From CAMYMG01 sp038259455 (lineage in GTDB: Bacteria > Pseudomonadota > Alphaproteobacteria > Rhizobiales > Rhizobiaceae): a stretch of DNA of 5,237 bases. Every line of letters starts with the position of its first letter. The first letter of the stretch is position 1. Location of the stretch: the NCBI GenBank assembly GCA_038259455.1, contig JBBSOT010000378.1:1-5237 (forward strand), written 5' to 3'. A model generated the notes under the pieces. The model did not search any database and was not told the origin of the DNA. It saw nothing but the letters and a program-made list of their open reading frames with translations. Below are positions 1 through 4,340 of this stretch, in pieces. Position numbers and translations under genes: made by a program.

Positions 1-1
1 G

Positions 2-811
2 ATGATGATGGCCGCCTTCACCAACATGGAGACGGTGCATATCGACGCCTATGCGCTGCTGCTCAAGACCCTGGGCATGCCCCAGACCGAGTTCGAGGCC
101 TTCCGCGACTATAGCGAGATGAAGGCCAAGGTCGATTATCTCGACCAGTTCGGGGTCGATTCCGACGAGGACATCGCGCGCACGCTGGCGATGTTCGGCG
201 GCTTCACCGAGGGGCTGCAGCTGTTCGCCAGCTTCGCAATGTTGATGAACTTCCCGCGCTTCAACAAGATGAAGGTCATGGGCCAGATCGTCAGCTGGTC
301 GGTGCGCGACGAGAGCCTGCATTGCGAAGGCATCATCAAGCTGTTCCACGCCTTCTGCGAGGAGCGCGGCTGCCTGACCAAGGCGGTCAAGGAAGACATC
401 ATGGACATGTGCCAGAAGACGGTGCGGCTGGAGGACGCCTTCATCGATCTCGCCTTCGAGCAGGGCCCGGTCCACGGCATGACCGCCAACGAGATCAAGA
501 AATACATCCGCTACATCGCCGACTGGCGGCTGGGCCAGCTTGGCCTCAAGCCGATCTACATGGTCGAAGACCACCCGCTCCCCTGGCTCGCCCCGCTGCT
601 CAACGGCGTCGAGCACGCCAACTTCTTCGAAACCCGCGCCACCGAATATTCCAAGGGCGCGACCACGGGCAATTGGCAGGATGTGTGGTCGAGCTTCGAC
701 AAGCGCTCGAACTCGCGCGCCAAGGCCGCGAACGAGGAAGAGGTAAGCACGGACGATGGCCCGGGGCTGTTCGGCGATCAGGACAGCAGTGCGAGCGTCG
801 CGGCGGAGTGA
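2..811 (+). CDS. nrdB: Ribonucleoside-diphosphate reductase beta subunit, class Ia (C-terminal part)
   Basis: The small (R2) subunit of aerobic ribonucleotide reductase carries the di-iron/tyrosyl-radical cofactor used by the alpha subunit to make deoxyribonucleotides in the cytoplasm. The frame is open from the window edge, so the N-terminus, with the first iron ligand (Asp), is missing; 269 residues are visible. The visible motif ETVHIDAY (residues 10-17) supplies the Glu and His iron ligands and the radical Tyr (E10, H13, Y17, matching E. coli E115, H118, Y122). FTEGLQLF gives the next ligand (E70, like E204), and RDESLHCEG gives E104 and H107 (like E238 and H241). All visible catalytic residues are present. 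FFETRATEYSKG (208-219) is the conserved C-terminal segment; its Tyr216 may serve in radical transfer (inference). A hydrophilic tail after residue 233 contains DDGPGLFGD and may bind the alpha subunit. No convincing terminator follows. GC-rich codon use contrasts with the next genes. Confidence 0.95.
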   Translation: MMMAAFTNMETVHIDAYALLLKTLGMPQTEFEAFRDYSEMKAKVDYLDQFGVDSDEDIARTLAMFGGFTEGLQLFASFAMLMNFPRFNKMKVMGQIVSWSVRDESLHCEGIIKLFHAFCEERGCLTKAVKEDIMDMCQKTVRLEDAFIDLAFEQGPVHGMTANEIKKYIRYIADWRLGQLGLKPIYMVEDHPLPWLAPLLNGVEHANFFETRATEYSKGATTGNWQDVWSSFDKRSNSRAKAANEEEVSTDDGPGLFGDQDSSASVAAE

Positions 812-870
812 GTTTCATCGGAATGCGAGAGCACGATAGCAACAAGTGGTAATCATTGAGGGAGAAACCG

Positions 871-1074
871 ATGGTCAAGACGCCAAAGAATCACGGGAAA
901 CCTTGGTCGGCGACTGAGGTTAAATCGCTTAAGGAACTCGCGATGGGCAATACGCCGACGAGGGTTGCTGGCTTGAAACTCGGTCGCACGGAGAGTTCTA
1001 TCTACGCAAAGGCTTCTGAGCAGGGAATTTCTCTTAAGCCCACAAATCAGTCTCCTTACAACCGGAAGAAATAG
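871..1074 (+). CDS. Small basic HTH-like protein of unknown function (67 aa)
   Basis: A 67-residue, lysine-rich protein. I chose ATG 871 because AGGGAG (859-864) lies 6 nt upstream; the in-frame TTG at 856 is upstream of that site and unlikely. GKPWSATEVKSLKELA (9-24) followed by TPTRVAGLKLGRTESSIYAKASEQG (28-52) has the shape of a tri-helical Myb/SANT or resolvase-like helix-turn-helix: Trp12, a first helix, then a recognition-like helix after LGRTESS. The C-terminus SLKPTNQSPYNRKK is basic. From memory, small proteins with the same core and the same C-terminal TNQSPY run occur widely in proteobacteria as uncharacterised proteins; I know no proven function. It ends 5 nt before the ATG of the membrane-protein gene, so the two are probably one operon. 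The coding sequence is more AT-rich than nrdB, which suggests acquisition. DNA binding is inferred from shape only. Confidence 0.8.
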   Translation: MVKTPKNHGKPWSATEVKSLKELAMGNTPTRVAGLKLGRTESSIYAKASEQGISLKPTNQSPYNRKK

Positions 1075-1248
1075 GCCGAATGGATCTCAGTCTCGCATCT
1101 CTTCAGATTGCGATGCTTGCGCTACCTGGACTCGTATGGGCATCGATGGAGGCATCGACGGTTCACGGATCTAGATACTCCAACACTAAGTTCTGGCTCA
1201 AAGTTTTCTTATTCGGCGTATTTACTTACGCATTGCTAGCGTTAATAT

Positions 1249-1256
1249 ATATAGTA
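1249..1256. repeat. Target-site duplication, left copy (8 bp)
   Basis: ATATAGTA directly abuts the left inverted repeat and is repeated exactly at 3880-3887 outside the right inverted repeat. An 8-bp duplication is typical of IS1595-family insertion. The site lies in an AT-rich run. Confidence 0.93.
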
Positions 1257-1279
1257 CCCGATTATCCCCTTGACCCACG
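1257..1279 (+). repeat. Terminal inverted repeat, left (IRL)
   Basis: This 23-bp sequence starts CCCGATTATCCCC, continues TTGACCCACG, and is the exact reverse complement of 3857-3879. Identity stops abruptly inward of this point. It is the presumed transposase binding and cleavage site. It contains a -35-like TTGACC (1270-1275) pointing into the element. Confidence 0.95.
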
Positions 1280-1330
1280 CTTGACGTCAGCCGACAGATA
1301 GGGTCAATTGCTTCCAGACAGGAGGCAAAC

Positions 1331-1540
1331 ATGAAACTCACTCTACATGCTCGTACTGAAATTGGTCTGGTTGCAGCGCTGTTGCTCGGGAGCTGTAGCG
1401 GGAGCGCCTTCGACAGGCACACTGTTGCGGAAGCCTACGATCTTGCTGACGTCGCGCGCGCCAATTCCGTCAATGCGCTGATGGCCGCACAAGAGCTTGA
1501 AGAACGTGTATCTGACATTGAAAGCCGACTGCAGATGTAG
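1331..1540 (+). CDS. Putative small lipoprotein with C-terminal coiled coil (69 aa), IS passenger
   Basis: ATG 1331 is preceded by a strong AGGAGG (1320-1325) at 5 nt spacing, which fixes the start and argues that this short ORF is real. The N-terminus MKLTLHARTE is followed by a hydrophobic stretch IGLVAALLLGSC (11-22). LGSC fits a relaxed lipobox with Cys22 as the acylated residue and Ser23 at +2, which would favour the outer membrane. The mature part would be only about 48 residues. Its segment TVAEAYDLADVARANS... to ...IESRLQM (31-69) is charged and helical, with heptad-like hydrophobic spacing (L38, V41, V47, L50, L56, V60, I63, L67), resembling the short coiled coil of Lpp-like lipoproteins. 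It is the first gene inside the left end of the element. A TTGACG at 1281-1286 could be a -35, but I see no good -10. I do not recognise the family; function unknown. Confidence 0.72.
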   Translation: MKLTLHARTEIGLVAALLLGSCSGSAFDRHTVAEAYDLADVARANSVNALMAAQELEERVSDIESRLQM

Positions 1541-1703
1541 GGTCAGACCCACCCCGCGCTACGCACCTGCTGCGCGGGAACATATAAAGAACTCTTTATG
1601 TGTTACAGTATGGCTTAACGTCTCGCGTTAAACTCACCACGCACCTTGCCACGCCACGCCACGCGGGCTATGAGGGTTAACAGCCTTTGAAGGAATCACG
1701 CGC
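1541..1703. promoter_or_regulatory. Intergenic region with three stacked inverted repeats
   Basis: This gap separates the small lipoprotein and winged-helix genes. It holds a GC-rich hairpin CCCGCGC (1553-1559) / GCGCGGG (1572-1578) with a 12-nt loop; then an AT-rich 10-bp stem ACATATAAAG (1580-1589) / CTTTATGTGT (1594-1603) with loop AACT and one G-U pair; then TTAACG-n5-CGTTAA (1615-1631). A GTTAAC lies further on at 1676-1681, close to the GTG start. The first hairpin may terminate the upstream transcript, although it lacks a T-tract. The latter repeats look like operators or a promoter region for the winged-helix gene, which might autoregulate. That is inference; I cannot place a promoter with confidence. 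Confidence 0.4.
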
Positions 1704-2282
1704 GTGGAAGACGTAGAAACGGAACTGGTGGCGTCGGCGCGTAAGGCTGAGGCTTTCTATATGGATAAGCTGGCGACCGTCCGCCAAGTCCTCGCGACCT
1801 TTGGGGCTGCCCCCAATGGGGCTGGCGGTGCGGCGCGGAAGGCGACCCCCAAAGCTAAGTCGCCACGCTCTAGCTCGAACCGACAGGATAAGTTTGGCAG
1901 CTATGGCCAAAGCGTGATTGATGCCGTTCTACCTCTGCTGCCCGGTGAAGATCAGCGCCCCGTGGCCACACGAGAGCTGCTGGAGAAACTTGAATTCCGC
2001 CAGATCGAAGTTCGTGGGGAAAACAAGGTCAATGCCCTGTCCGCGCTTCTCGCGCGAAGCTCCAAAGTTAAAGGACACGGTCGCGCGGGCTGGACGGCCT
2101 TTGGGTCGCCCGCCGAACCTGAGGTCAACGAGGATCACGATGAATCGGGGGATCAAAAGGAAGATGCCCAGAAAGAGAATGAGCCGGTAAGCGTAACCGC
2201 TTCCGGCTCAGACGCCGCCGGATGGGGTGTACCACCACCTCCCCCGGCATCAGAAAACTCAAATCCAGGCTGGGCCAGCTAG
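1704..2282 (+). CDS. Winged-helix-like protein with acidic, proline-rich tail (192 aa), IS passenger
   Basis: The start is GTG 1704, with AAGGA (1690-1694) 9 nt upstream; a later in-frame ATG at 1761 (residue 20) has no better site. Residues 1-32 form a charged helix. Residues 33-62 are a low-complexity Ala/Gly/Lys/Ser linker. Residues about 64-134 look like a single winged-helix domain: YGQSVIDAVLPLLP, then VATRELLEKLEF as helix 2, then NKVNALSALLARSSKV as a recognition-like helix, ending in a wing with GRAGWTAFG. This layout resembles small winged-helix domains in mobile-element and restriction-associated proteins. The tail (135-192) is first very acidic (EVNEDHDESGDQKEDAQKE) and then proline-rich, ending PGWAS. 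It may bind DNA through residues 64-134 and contact a partner through the tail (inference). An intrinsic terminator follows at 2335-2362, so it is probably transcribed separately from vapD. I do not recognise a named family. Confidence 0.78.
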   Translation: MEDVETELVASARKAEAFYMDKLATVRQVLATFGAAPNGAGGAARKATPKAKSPRSSSNRQDKFGSYGQSVIDAVLPLLPGEDQRPVATRELLEKLEFRQIEVRGENKVNALSALLARSSKVKGHGRAGWTAFGSPAEPEVNEDHDESGDQKEDAQKENEPVSVTASGSDAAGWGVPPPPPASENSNPGWAS

Positions 2283-2295
2283 GAAGGAGCATCCC

Positions 2296-2322
2296 ATGTG
2301 GCAAACCGCCTTGTTAGCGTAA
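2296..2322 (+). other. Possible 8-codon mini-ORF with strong Shine-Dalgarno
   Basis: ATG 2296 is preceded at 6 nt by AGGAAGGAG (2281-2289) and encodes MWQTALLA, then TAA. It starts 13 nt after the winged-helix stop and ends 12 nt before the terminator stem. It could be a leader peptide or simply a chance ATG next to a purine-rich run. No composition typical of an attenuation leader is present beyond one Trp codon. Confidence 0.25.
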
Positions 2323-2334
2323 GCTGACGGTCGG

Positions 2335-2362
2335 CACCGGGGGCATTCGCCCTCGGTGTTTT
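2335..2362 (+). terminator. Rho-independent terminator after the winged-helix gene
   Basis: CACCGGGGGC (2335-2344) pairs with GCCCTCGGTG (2349-2358) over 10 positions, with one G-U pair and the tetraloop ATTC, followed directly by TTTT (2359-2362). The stem is strong and GC-rich, and it separates the winged-helix unit from the vapD unit. Confidence 0.82.
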
Positions 2363-2363
2363 C

Positions 2364-2431
2364 CGTCTAGCGAAATTAAGAGGATTCGTCTAGTCGGAAA
2401 GCGAACTGTACGCTTTTCGAGAGGCCGATCT
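2364..2431 (+). promoter_or_regulatory. Repeat-rich control region upstream of the vapD-like gene
   Basis: Between the terminator and the vapD-like gene lie two direct copies of CGTCTAG (2364-2370 and 2387-2393, 23 bp start to start). They sit within a wider inverted pair TTTCCG (2360-2365) / CGGAAA (2395-2400). A 6-bp hairpin AAAGCG (2398-2403) / CGCTTT (2411-2416) with a 7-nt loop ends just before the ribosome site GAGAGG (2419-2424), 7 nt from ATG 2432. This density of repeats suggests a repressor-operated promoter, possibly bound by an element-encoded protein. I cannot assign clear -35 and -10 boxes. Confidence 0.45.
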
Positions 2432-2794
2432 ATGTCTGTTACTCCGATGTCCTCTGGGAGAGGAATGGGGCATCGCCCTCTAAAAGGAACGGGTCGAGTG
2501 TACGCAATAGCTTACGACCTGAATAACGACGCTGCTGAAAAGCATGGCGCATGGGCAAAGATTGCTCGAGTTCTCGAAAACCACGGTTTTCGACGCCAGC
2601 AAGGCAGCGTTTTCTATGGTGACGAGAGCACGTCTGCGATGACGTGCGCTCGTGCGGTGCTGGAATTGTACGATAAGTTCCCCTGGTTCTGGGAAGTGGT
2701 GCGCGACATGCGTATGCTCCGCATCTCTGAACAGGATGACTTGTTGGCAATCGTGCCGAACCGTCTGCGTCTTGGCCAGCAGGACGCAGCATAA
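2432..2794 (+). CDS. vapD: VapD-like endoribonuclease (Cas2-fold), IS passenger
   Basis: VapD proteins are small ferredoxin-fold endoribonucleases related to Cas2; some act as the toxin of a toxin-antitoxin pair. The order of conserved blocks matches VapD: VYAIAYDLNND (23-33), with Asp29 at the end of strand 1 where Cas2/VapD proteins keep an Asp; WAKIARVLENHGFRRQQGSVFYGD (41-64), containing the family hallmark GF-RQQGSV-YG; FPWFWEVVRDMRMLRISEQDDL (83-104), containing the hallmark FPWF and DxRMLRIxExxDL. Usual length is about 95 residues; here an N-terminal extension of about 20 residues (MSVTPMSSGRG...) and a short basic C-terminal end bring it to 120. ATG 2432 has GAGAGG at 7 nt; in-frame ATGs at 2447 and 2465 would shorten the extension. 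Its stop shares one base with the next start (TAATG), so it is translationally coupled to a small ORF. Catalysis and toxicity are inferred from the family. Confidence 0.88.
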   Translation: MSVTPMSSGRGMGHRPLKGTGRVYAIAYDLNNDAAEKHGAWAKIARVLENHGFRRQQGSVFYGDESTSAMTCARAVLELYDKFPWFWEVVRDMRMLRISEQDDLLAIVPNRLRLGQQDAA

Positions 2795-2994
2795 TGACCA
2801 CGACCGCTCGCTTAACCCTTTCCGAGGCGCTGGCGAGCGGTCGCTTGGACGAATTTGCGGCTCAAGCGGAGGCGGATGGTGTCGGCCCCGCCGATCGCAC
2901 TCAGTTCGAAGCGCTGGTTGGAACGCTCACAGCGCCCCAACCAGAAGATCAAACATCCCATTTACGCGGTGACGGTTCGAAGCGCGAAAGGTGA
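2794..2994 (+). CDS. Small acidic-helix protein coupled to VapD (66 aa), candidate partner
   Basis: ATG 2794 overlaps the vapD stop by one base (TAATG), a typical arrangement for translational coupling. Sequence: LTLSEALASGRLDEFAAQAEADGVGPADRTQFEALVG (7-43) is predicted helical, and QPEDQTSHLRGDGSKRER (49-66) is a polar basic tail. From memory, small alphaproteobacterial proteins share this pattern (LSEAL..GRL.EF..Q.E..G.GPAD, then a tail with DQTS and GDGS), so I think the ORF is genuine to its stop; I know no function for them. The last 68 bp (2927-2994) lie antisense within the 3' end of the transposase gene, so the tail and the transposase C-terminus are encoded on opposite strands. Its position beside a VapD-like RNase makes it a candidate antitoxin or accessory factor, but no antitoxin family motif is visible. 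No clear terminator follows. Confidence 0.7.
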   Translation: MTTTARLTLSEALASGRLDEFAAQAEADGVGPADRTQFEALVGTLTAPQPEDQTSHLRGDGSKRER

Positions 2995-3832
2995 ACTCGT
3001 CCAGATAACGCTGCATGTGCTTGCCGCTGATCTGCACGTGGGTTGACCGCACCGACGCCTTAAACAGCTTCCAGAAGCCCTCCACGGTGTTCACGTGGAA
3101 TGTTTCGTCCCGCTGGTAGTCATAGAACGCATACTCTTTGCGCCCGTGCTTCACGGCACCGTGCGAGTAGCCATCACCAGTCAGTAAGCCGTAGCTGTAG
3201 AGTTCATCCGTCGAGACGGTCGCGCCCGGCTCGACATTCGCCAGCACCACATCGCGCAGCGTGTCTTTCTTCACGTTGGGAATGACAACCGCCTTCATGC
3301 GACCGCCGCGCTGCGCGAGGCCCATGACAATCGTCTTGCCCGGTGCGCCGCGACCACGCTTGCCGCCCGACCGGCGACCGCCAACATAAGCTTCGTCCAG
3401 TTCGATGTGGCCCGACAGCAGAGCGTCAAAGCCTTGCGCCTTGGACATAAGATCGCGGATTTGCTGGCCGATGCGATAGGCGGTTTTGTAGGTCACCCCG
3501 AGCTGGCGCTGGAGTTCTTTGCCGCTCACACCGTGGCGGGTCGTGCAGAAGAGATACATGGCATAGAACCACGAAACCAGCGGGGTGCGCGTGTCGTGAA
3601 GCACGGTGTTGGCAGTCGGTGCGATCTGGTGAAGGCAATGCGGGCAGGCATAGACGCGGCGGTCACGCAGCTTGTGGAACTGGCTTTCTACGCCACACGA
3701 AGGGCAATCCATAAGTGTTCCGCCGAAGCGCACCGCCATGATATGCTCGAGGCAAGCTTGCTCGTCGGGGAAGCGGGCAAAGAACTCGCGGACGCTGAAC
3801 TCGGGGCTAGCAGAGGGGCTTTTCTTGGACAT
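2927..3832 (-). CDS. IS1595-family (ISXO2-like) DDE-type transposase
   Basis: A 301-residue transposase that catalyses cut or copy and integration of the element by acting at the 23-bp ends. The N-terminus has a zinc ribbon CPSC...CPHC (Cys43, 46, 63, 66). RHGVSGKELQRQLGVTYKTAYRI (99-121) is a helix-turn-helix. The catalytic domain shows ELDEAYVGG (Asp146), the second acid in STDELYSY (Asp209), and HVNTVEGFW (Asn248, Glu251), the pattern typical of the IS1595/ISXO2 group. GGRRSGGKRGRGAPGK is the usual basic segment after the first Asp. Length is normal for the family and no frameshift or stop is present, so it looks intact. The ATG (3832) lies 25 nt inside the right inverted repeat, and there is no clear Shine-Dalgarno. 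A promoter reaching into the repeat may drive it, perhaps leaderless. The gene is convergent with the cargo and overlaps the 66-aa ORF by 68 bp. Confidence 0.96.
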   Translation of the reverse strand: MSKKSPSASPEFSVREFFARFPDEQACLEHIMAVRFGGTLMDCPSCGVESQFHKLRDRRVYACPHCLHQIAPTANTVLHDTRTPLVSWFYAMYLFCTTRHGVSGKELQRQLGVTYKTAYRIGQQIRDLMSKAQGFDALLSGHIELDEAYVGGRRSGGKRGRGAPGKTIVMGLAQRGGRMKAVVIPNVKKDTLRDVVLANVEPGATVSTDELYSYGLLTGDGYSHGAVKHGRKEYAFYDYQRDETFHVNTVEGFWKLFKASVRSTHVQISGKHMQRYLDEFTFRASNRHRVNGMFDLLVGAL

Positions 3833-3837
3833 GCCAT

Positions 3838-3866
3838 CTTATGCCATGTCGGGTAACGTGGGTCAA
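3838..3866 (-). promoter_or_regulatory. Candidate transposase promoter overlapping the right inverted repeat
   Basis: Reading inward on the minus strand, TTGACC (3866-3861) lies within the inverted repeat and is followed after 17 nt by CATAAG (3843-3838), a fair -35/-10 pair. Transcription would start about 7 nt on, at or next to the ATG (3832), giving a leaderless or nearly leaderless message. This agrees with the absence of a Shine-Dalgarno. Transposase bound to the end would then repress its own gene (inference). Confidence 0.45.
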
Positions 3867-3879
3867 GGGGATAATCGGG
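3857..3879 (-). repeat. Terminal inverted repeat, right (IRR)
   Basis: Exact 23-of-23 reverse complement of 1257-1279, ending in GGG at the junction with the duplicated target. Perfect identity of both ends suggests a recent or still mobile element. Confidence 0.95.
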
Positions 3880-3887
3880 ATATAGTA
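3880..3887. repeat. Target-site duplication, right copy (8 bp)
   Basis: ATATAGTA immediately outside the right inverted repeat, identical to 1249-1256. It preserves the reading phase: the last bases of this copy are the GTA codon for Val59 of the split host gene. Confidence 0.93.
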
Positions 3888-4340
3888 TTCGGGATAGATT
3901 TTGACGCGTTTGAGCTAGCAACTACCGATGATGCTAGGTTTTCTGCAAAAGCTGATGAGATTGTATTCTCCATTCCACTCGCATTACTTCTTTCATGCGC
4001 TTGGATCGCAGCTAAGACCCACAGTGTAATCCCTCGTGCATTGCGTAAATTAAAGATAAGTGATGCTTCAGGATGTGACGATATTTGGGAGTATTCACTT
4101 AGTAAGCAGAGCCCTGTAGGGAACTGGGTGCACTTTAGAGACTTTGAAAATGAGACTATCTATGAAGGATGGGTTAAGGCGTATTCGGATGGTCCTGAAA
4201 TAAGAGAACTATTACTCGCACACGTATCGGTCTATGGGTTCGATGGAAAGAAGGCATACGATCAGCATGCTTTGTATATTAGCAGACCATCATCACAGAT
4301 GAACTTAGAATTTTGCTTGGAGAATAATGATGACGGATAA
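3888..4340 (+). pseudogene. 3' fragment of the split DUF6338-like membrane protein gene
   Basis: This is the continuation of the gene starting at 1080: codons 60-209 in the same phase after removal of the element and one target copy. It encodes a second membrane segment EIVFSIPLALLLSCAWIAA (28-46 of the fragment), then a soluble domain. There, WEYSLSKQSPVGNWVHFRDFENETIYEGWVKAYSDG... and a late ...DQHALYISR pattern look like a small beta barrel of the kind at the C-terminus of DUF6338 proteins (from memory). The open frame extends back into the element, with in-frame ATGs at 3831 and 3846, so a protein lacking the first membrane segments could in principle be made, but neither ATG has a clear ribosome site. 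The fragment is intact and AT-rich compared with nrdB. Its end overlaps the next small gene by 11 bp. Confidence 0.8.

Larger units (their letters stand above)
1080..1301 (+). pseudogene. 5' fragment of a DUF6338-like membrane protein gene, split by the IS element
   Basis: The host gene starts at ATG 1080, 5 nt after the preceding stop, with GGAAG at 1064-1068. Host-derived coding covers 1080-1256 (59 codons, ending at Val59). The frame then reads 14 codons of IS inverted repeat and flank (PDYPLDPRLTSADR) to a TAG at 1299-1301. The fragment contains a hydrophobic segment LQIAMLALPGLVWA (8-21) and a strong transmembrane segment FWLKVFLFGVFTYALLALIY (38-57). Joined precisely with 3888-4340 the gene is 209 codons with no frameshift, so the break is caused only by the insertion. 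N-terminal membrane helices plus a soluble beta-rich C-terminal domain of this length resemble DUF6338 proteins, a family without known function; that assignment is from memory and moderate in strength. The 73-residue truncated product may still be made and inserted in the membrane. Confidence 0.8.
1257..3879. mobile_element. IS1595-type insertion element with passenger genes (2,623 bp)
   Basis: A complete element bounded by perfect 23-bp terminal inverted repeats (1257-1279 and 3857-3879) and an 8-bp duplication (1249-1256, 3880-3887). Each end begins GGG/CCC, as is usual for IS1595 elements. The transposase (2927-3832) sits at the right end on the minus strand. The left 1.7 kb carries four plus-strand genes not needed for transposition: a putative small lipoprotein, a winged-helix-like protein, a VapD-like RNase and a coupled small ORF. 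IS1595 is known as a family in which some members carry passenger genes, and this arrangement fits that type. Exact repeats and an intact transposase point to recent insertion and a possibly active element. Removing the element plus one duplicate restores a 209-codon host gene, which confirms the boundaries. I do not recognise the specific named element. Confidence 0.93.

Noticed and set aside
322..852. 176-codon plus-strand ORF within nrdB
   Set aside because: Arg/Gly/Pro-rich out-of-frame reading of GC-rich nrdB; the nrdB frame has all the iron ligands.
856..870. TTG start extending the 67-aa protein by five residues
   Set aside because: The Shine-Dalgarno AGGGAG lies inside this extension and is well spaced for ATG 871.
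1299..1545. Direct repeat TAGGGTCA at 1299-1306 and 1538-1545 around the lipoprotein gene
   Set aside because: Only 8 bp, each copy partly formed by a TAG stop codon; no duplication or end structure shows a nested insertion.
1644..1668. Triplicate CCACG run
   Set aside because: Three short tandem pentamers in GC-rich DNA; too short to call a repeat array or iterons.
2432..2794. CRISPR-associated cas2, with a possible CRISPR array nearby
   Set aside because: The protein has the VapD-specific GF-RQQGSV and RMLRIxE motifs; there is no cas1 and no regularly spaced repeats in the window.
2439..2801. 120-codon minus-strand ORF opposite the vapD-like gene
   Set aside because: Antisense shadow of the same length as the VapD-like frame, with no family features.
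3407..3856. 149-codon plus-strand ORF opposite the transposase
   Set aside because: It is fully antisense to the transposase, which has clear zinc-ribbon and catalytic motifs; the ORF has no ribosome site or recognisable domain.
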